Assembly: GCF_000720325.1 (NCBI RefSeq)
Contig: NZ_JOJM01000043.1
Coordinates: 1-64,000, forward strand
Source: Streptomyces sp. NRRL B-1347
GTDB taxonomy: Bacteria > Actinomycetota > Actinomycetes > Streptomycetales > Streptomycetaceae
Length of the DNA stretch: 64,000 nucleotides
Direction: 5' to 3'
Shown piece by piece: positions 63,837 through 64,000 of the stretch. The translations under genes were made by a program, and so were the position numbers. Positions within the stretch are counted from its first letter, which is position 1. Every line of letters begins with the position of its first letter. Below the pieces are notes generated by a model, which saw only the letters and a list, made by a program, of their open reading frames with translations, was not told the origin of the DNA and made no database searches.

Positions 63837-64000
63837 GTGACCAGTCGAATAGACAACAACTCGCCGGCGCCCGCCGAGGACTCCGAGAGACCTCGGGCCG
63901 CCGCGCTCGCGCCGCGCCGCAGGACCGTCGTCAAGGCCGCGGCCGCCACCGCCGTCCTCGCCGCGCCGCTCGCGGCCACCGGGTCCGCGCACGCCGCCGC
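63837..64000 (+). CDS. N-terminal part of a Tat-exported protein, perhaps a PhoD-type phosphatase (partial)
   Basis: Fifty-odd residues are visible from GTG 63837: a polar start, then a twin-arginine signal PRRRTVVKAAAATAVLAAP and an AHA-like cleavage region at the window edge. In S. coelicolor, as I recall, the gene at this place after dnaE encodes a secreted alkaline phosphatase D. Only the signal is visible here, so the enzyme name is synteny-based inference. Confidence 0.45.
   Translation, partial: MTSRIDNNSPAPAEDSERPRAAALAPRRRTVVKAAAATAVLAAPLAATGSAHAA

Overview
The window looks like core chromosome of a Streptomyces or close relative. The DNA is very GC-rich, GTG starts are frequent, many genes are joined by 1-4 nt stop/start overlaps, and Tat or lipoprotein signals are common. 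The gene order gltBD - VIT1 - ADP-ribosylglycohydrolases - lgt - trpABMC - trpE - hisI - hisF...hisD - dnaE matches, from memory, the SCO20xx region of S. coelicolor. I see no prophage, insertion sequence, CRISPR array, rRNA or tRNA. All family names rest on motifs read by eye; no database search was run.

Layout. 1-17.3 kb is an accessory, largely extracellular part. It holds the end of a GH35 beta-galactosidase, a GH101 endo-alpha-N-acetylgalactosaminidase, a NarL-type two-component pair, a secreted trypsin, an HExxH plus zinc-ribbon protein, a secreted tyrosine phosphatase, a hydrolase/VWA pair, a pair of helical hypothetical proteins, a GH46 chitosanase and a sugar ABC importer with a DasR-like box in front. 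A stretch of about 1 kb without a convincing gene follows. 17.3-24.4 kb holds glutamate synthase (gltB-gltD) and a VIT1-type membrane protein. 24.7-32.5 kb is a tight six-gene operon: three ADP-ribosylglycohydrolase-family proteins (four domains), a ribokinase-like kinase, a family III CoA-transferase and a CitE-like lyase. 32.5-47.8 kb is the amino-acid block: lgt, a DsbA-like protein, trpA-trpB-trpM-trpC, a DUF2752 protein, then trpE-hisI with two small Trp-associated membrane proteins, and hisD-C-B-small membrane gene-H-priA-ridA-hisF. 47.8-64 kb holds a membrane-anchored beta-helix-like protein, a helical-repeat protein, a Lon-N domain protein, a YbaK deacylase, a 24-codon gene that looks like ribosomal protein bL37, an ABC-2 exporter, an NYN-domain protein, dnaE, a DUF2252 protein, a second DsbA-like protein and the Tat signal of a gene that leaves the window.

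How the genes work together. The GH101, GH35 and GH46 enzymes could release amino sugars and galactose that an importer without its own ATPase takes up. GltBD supplies glutamate, the amino donor for the adjacent his and trp pathways. The bifunctional isomerase PriA serves both pathways, and no trpF is present here.

Most notable: the ADP-ribosylglycohydrolase operon, two of whose genes carry dispersed Streptomyces-type repeat DNA read in frame; the probable bL37 gene; other short genes (54, 56 and 60 codons); a perfect 7-5-7 palindrome before hisD; a DasR-like core before the sugar importer; a 21-bp inverted repeat ending the trpE operon; and a four-copy 14-bp tandem repeat before the phosphatase.
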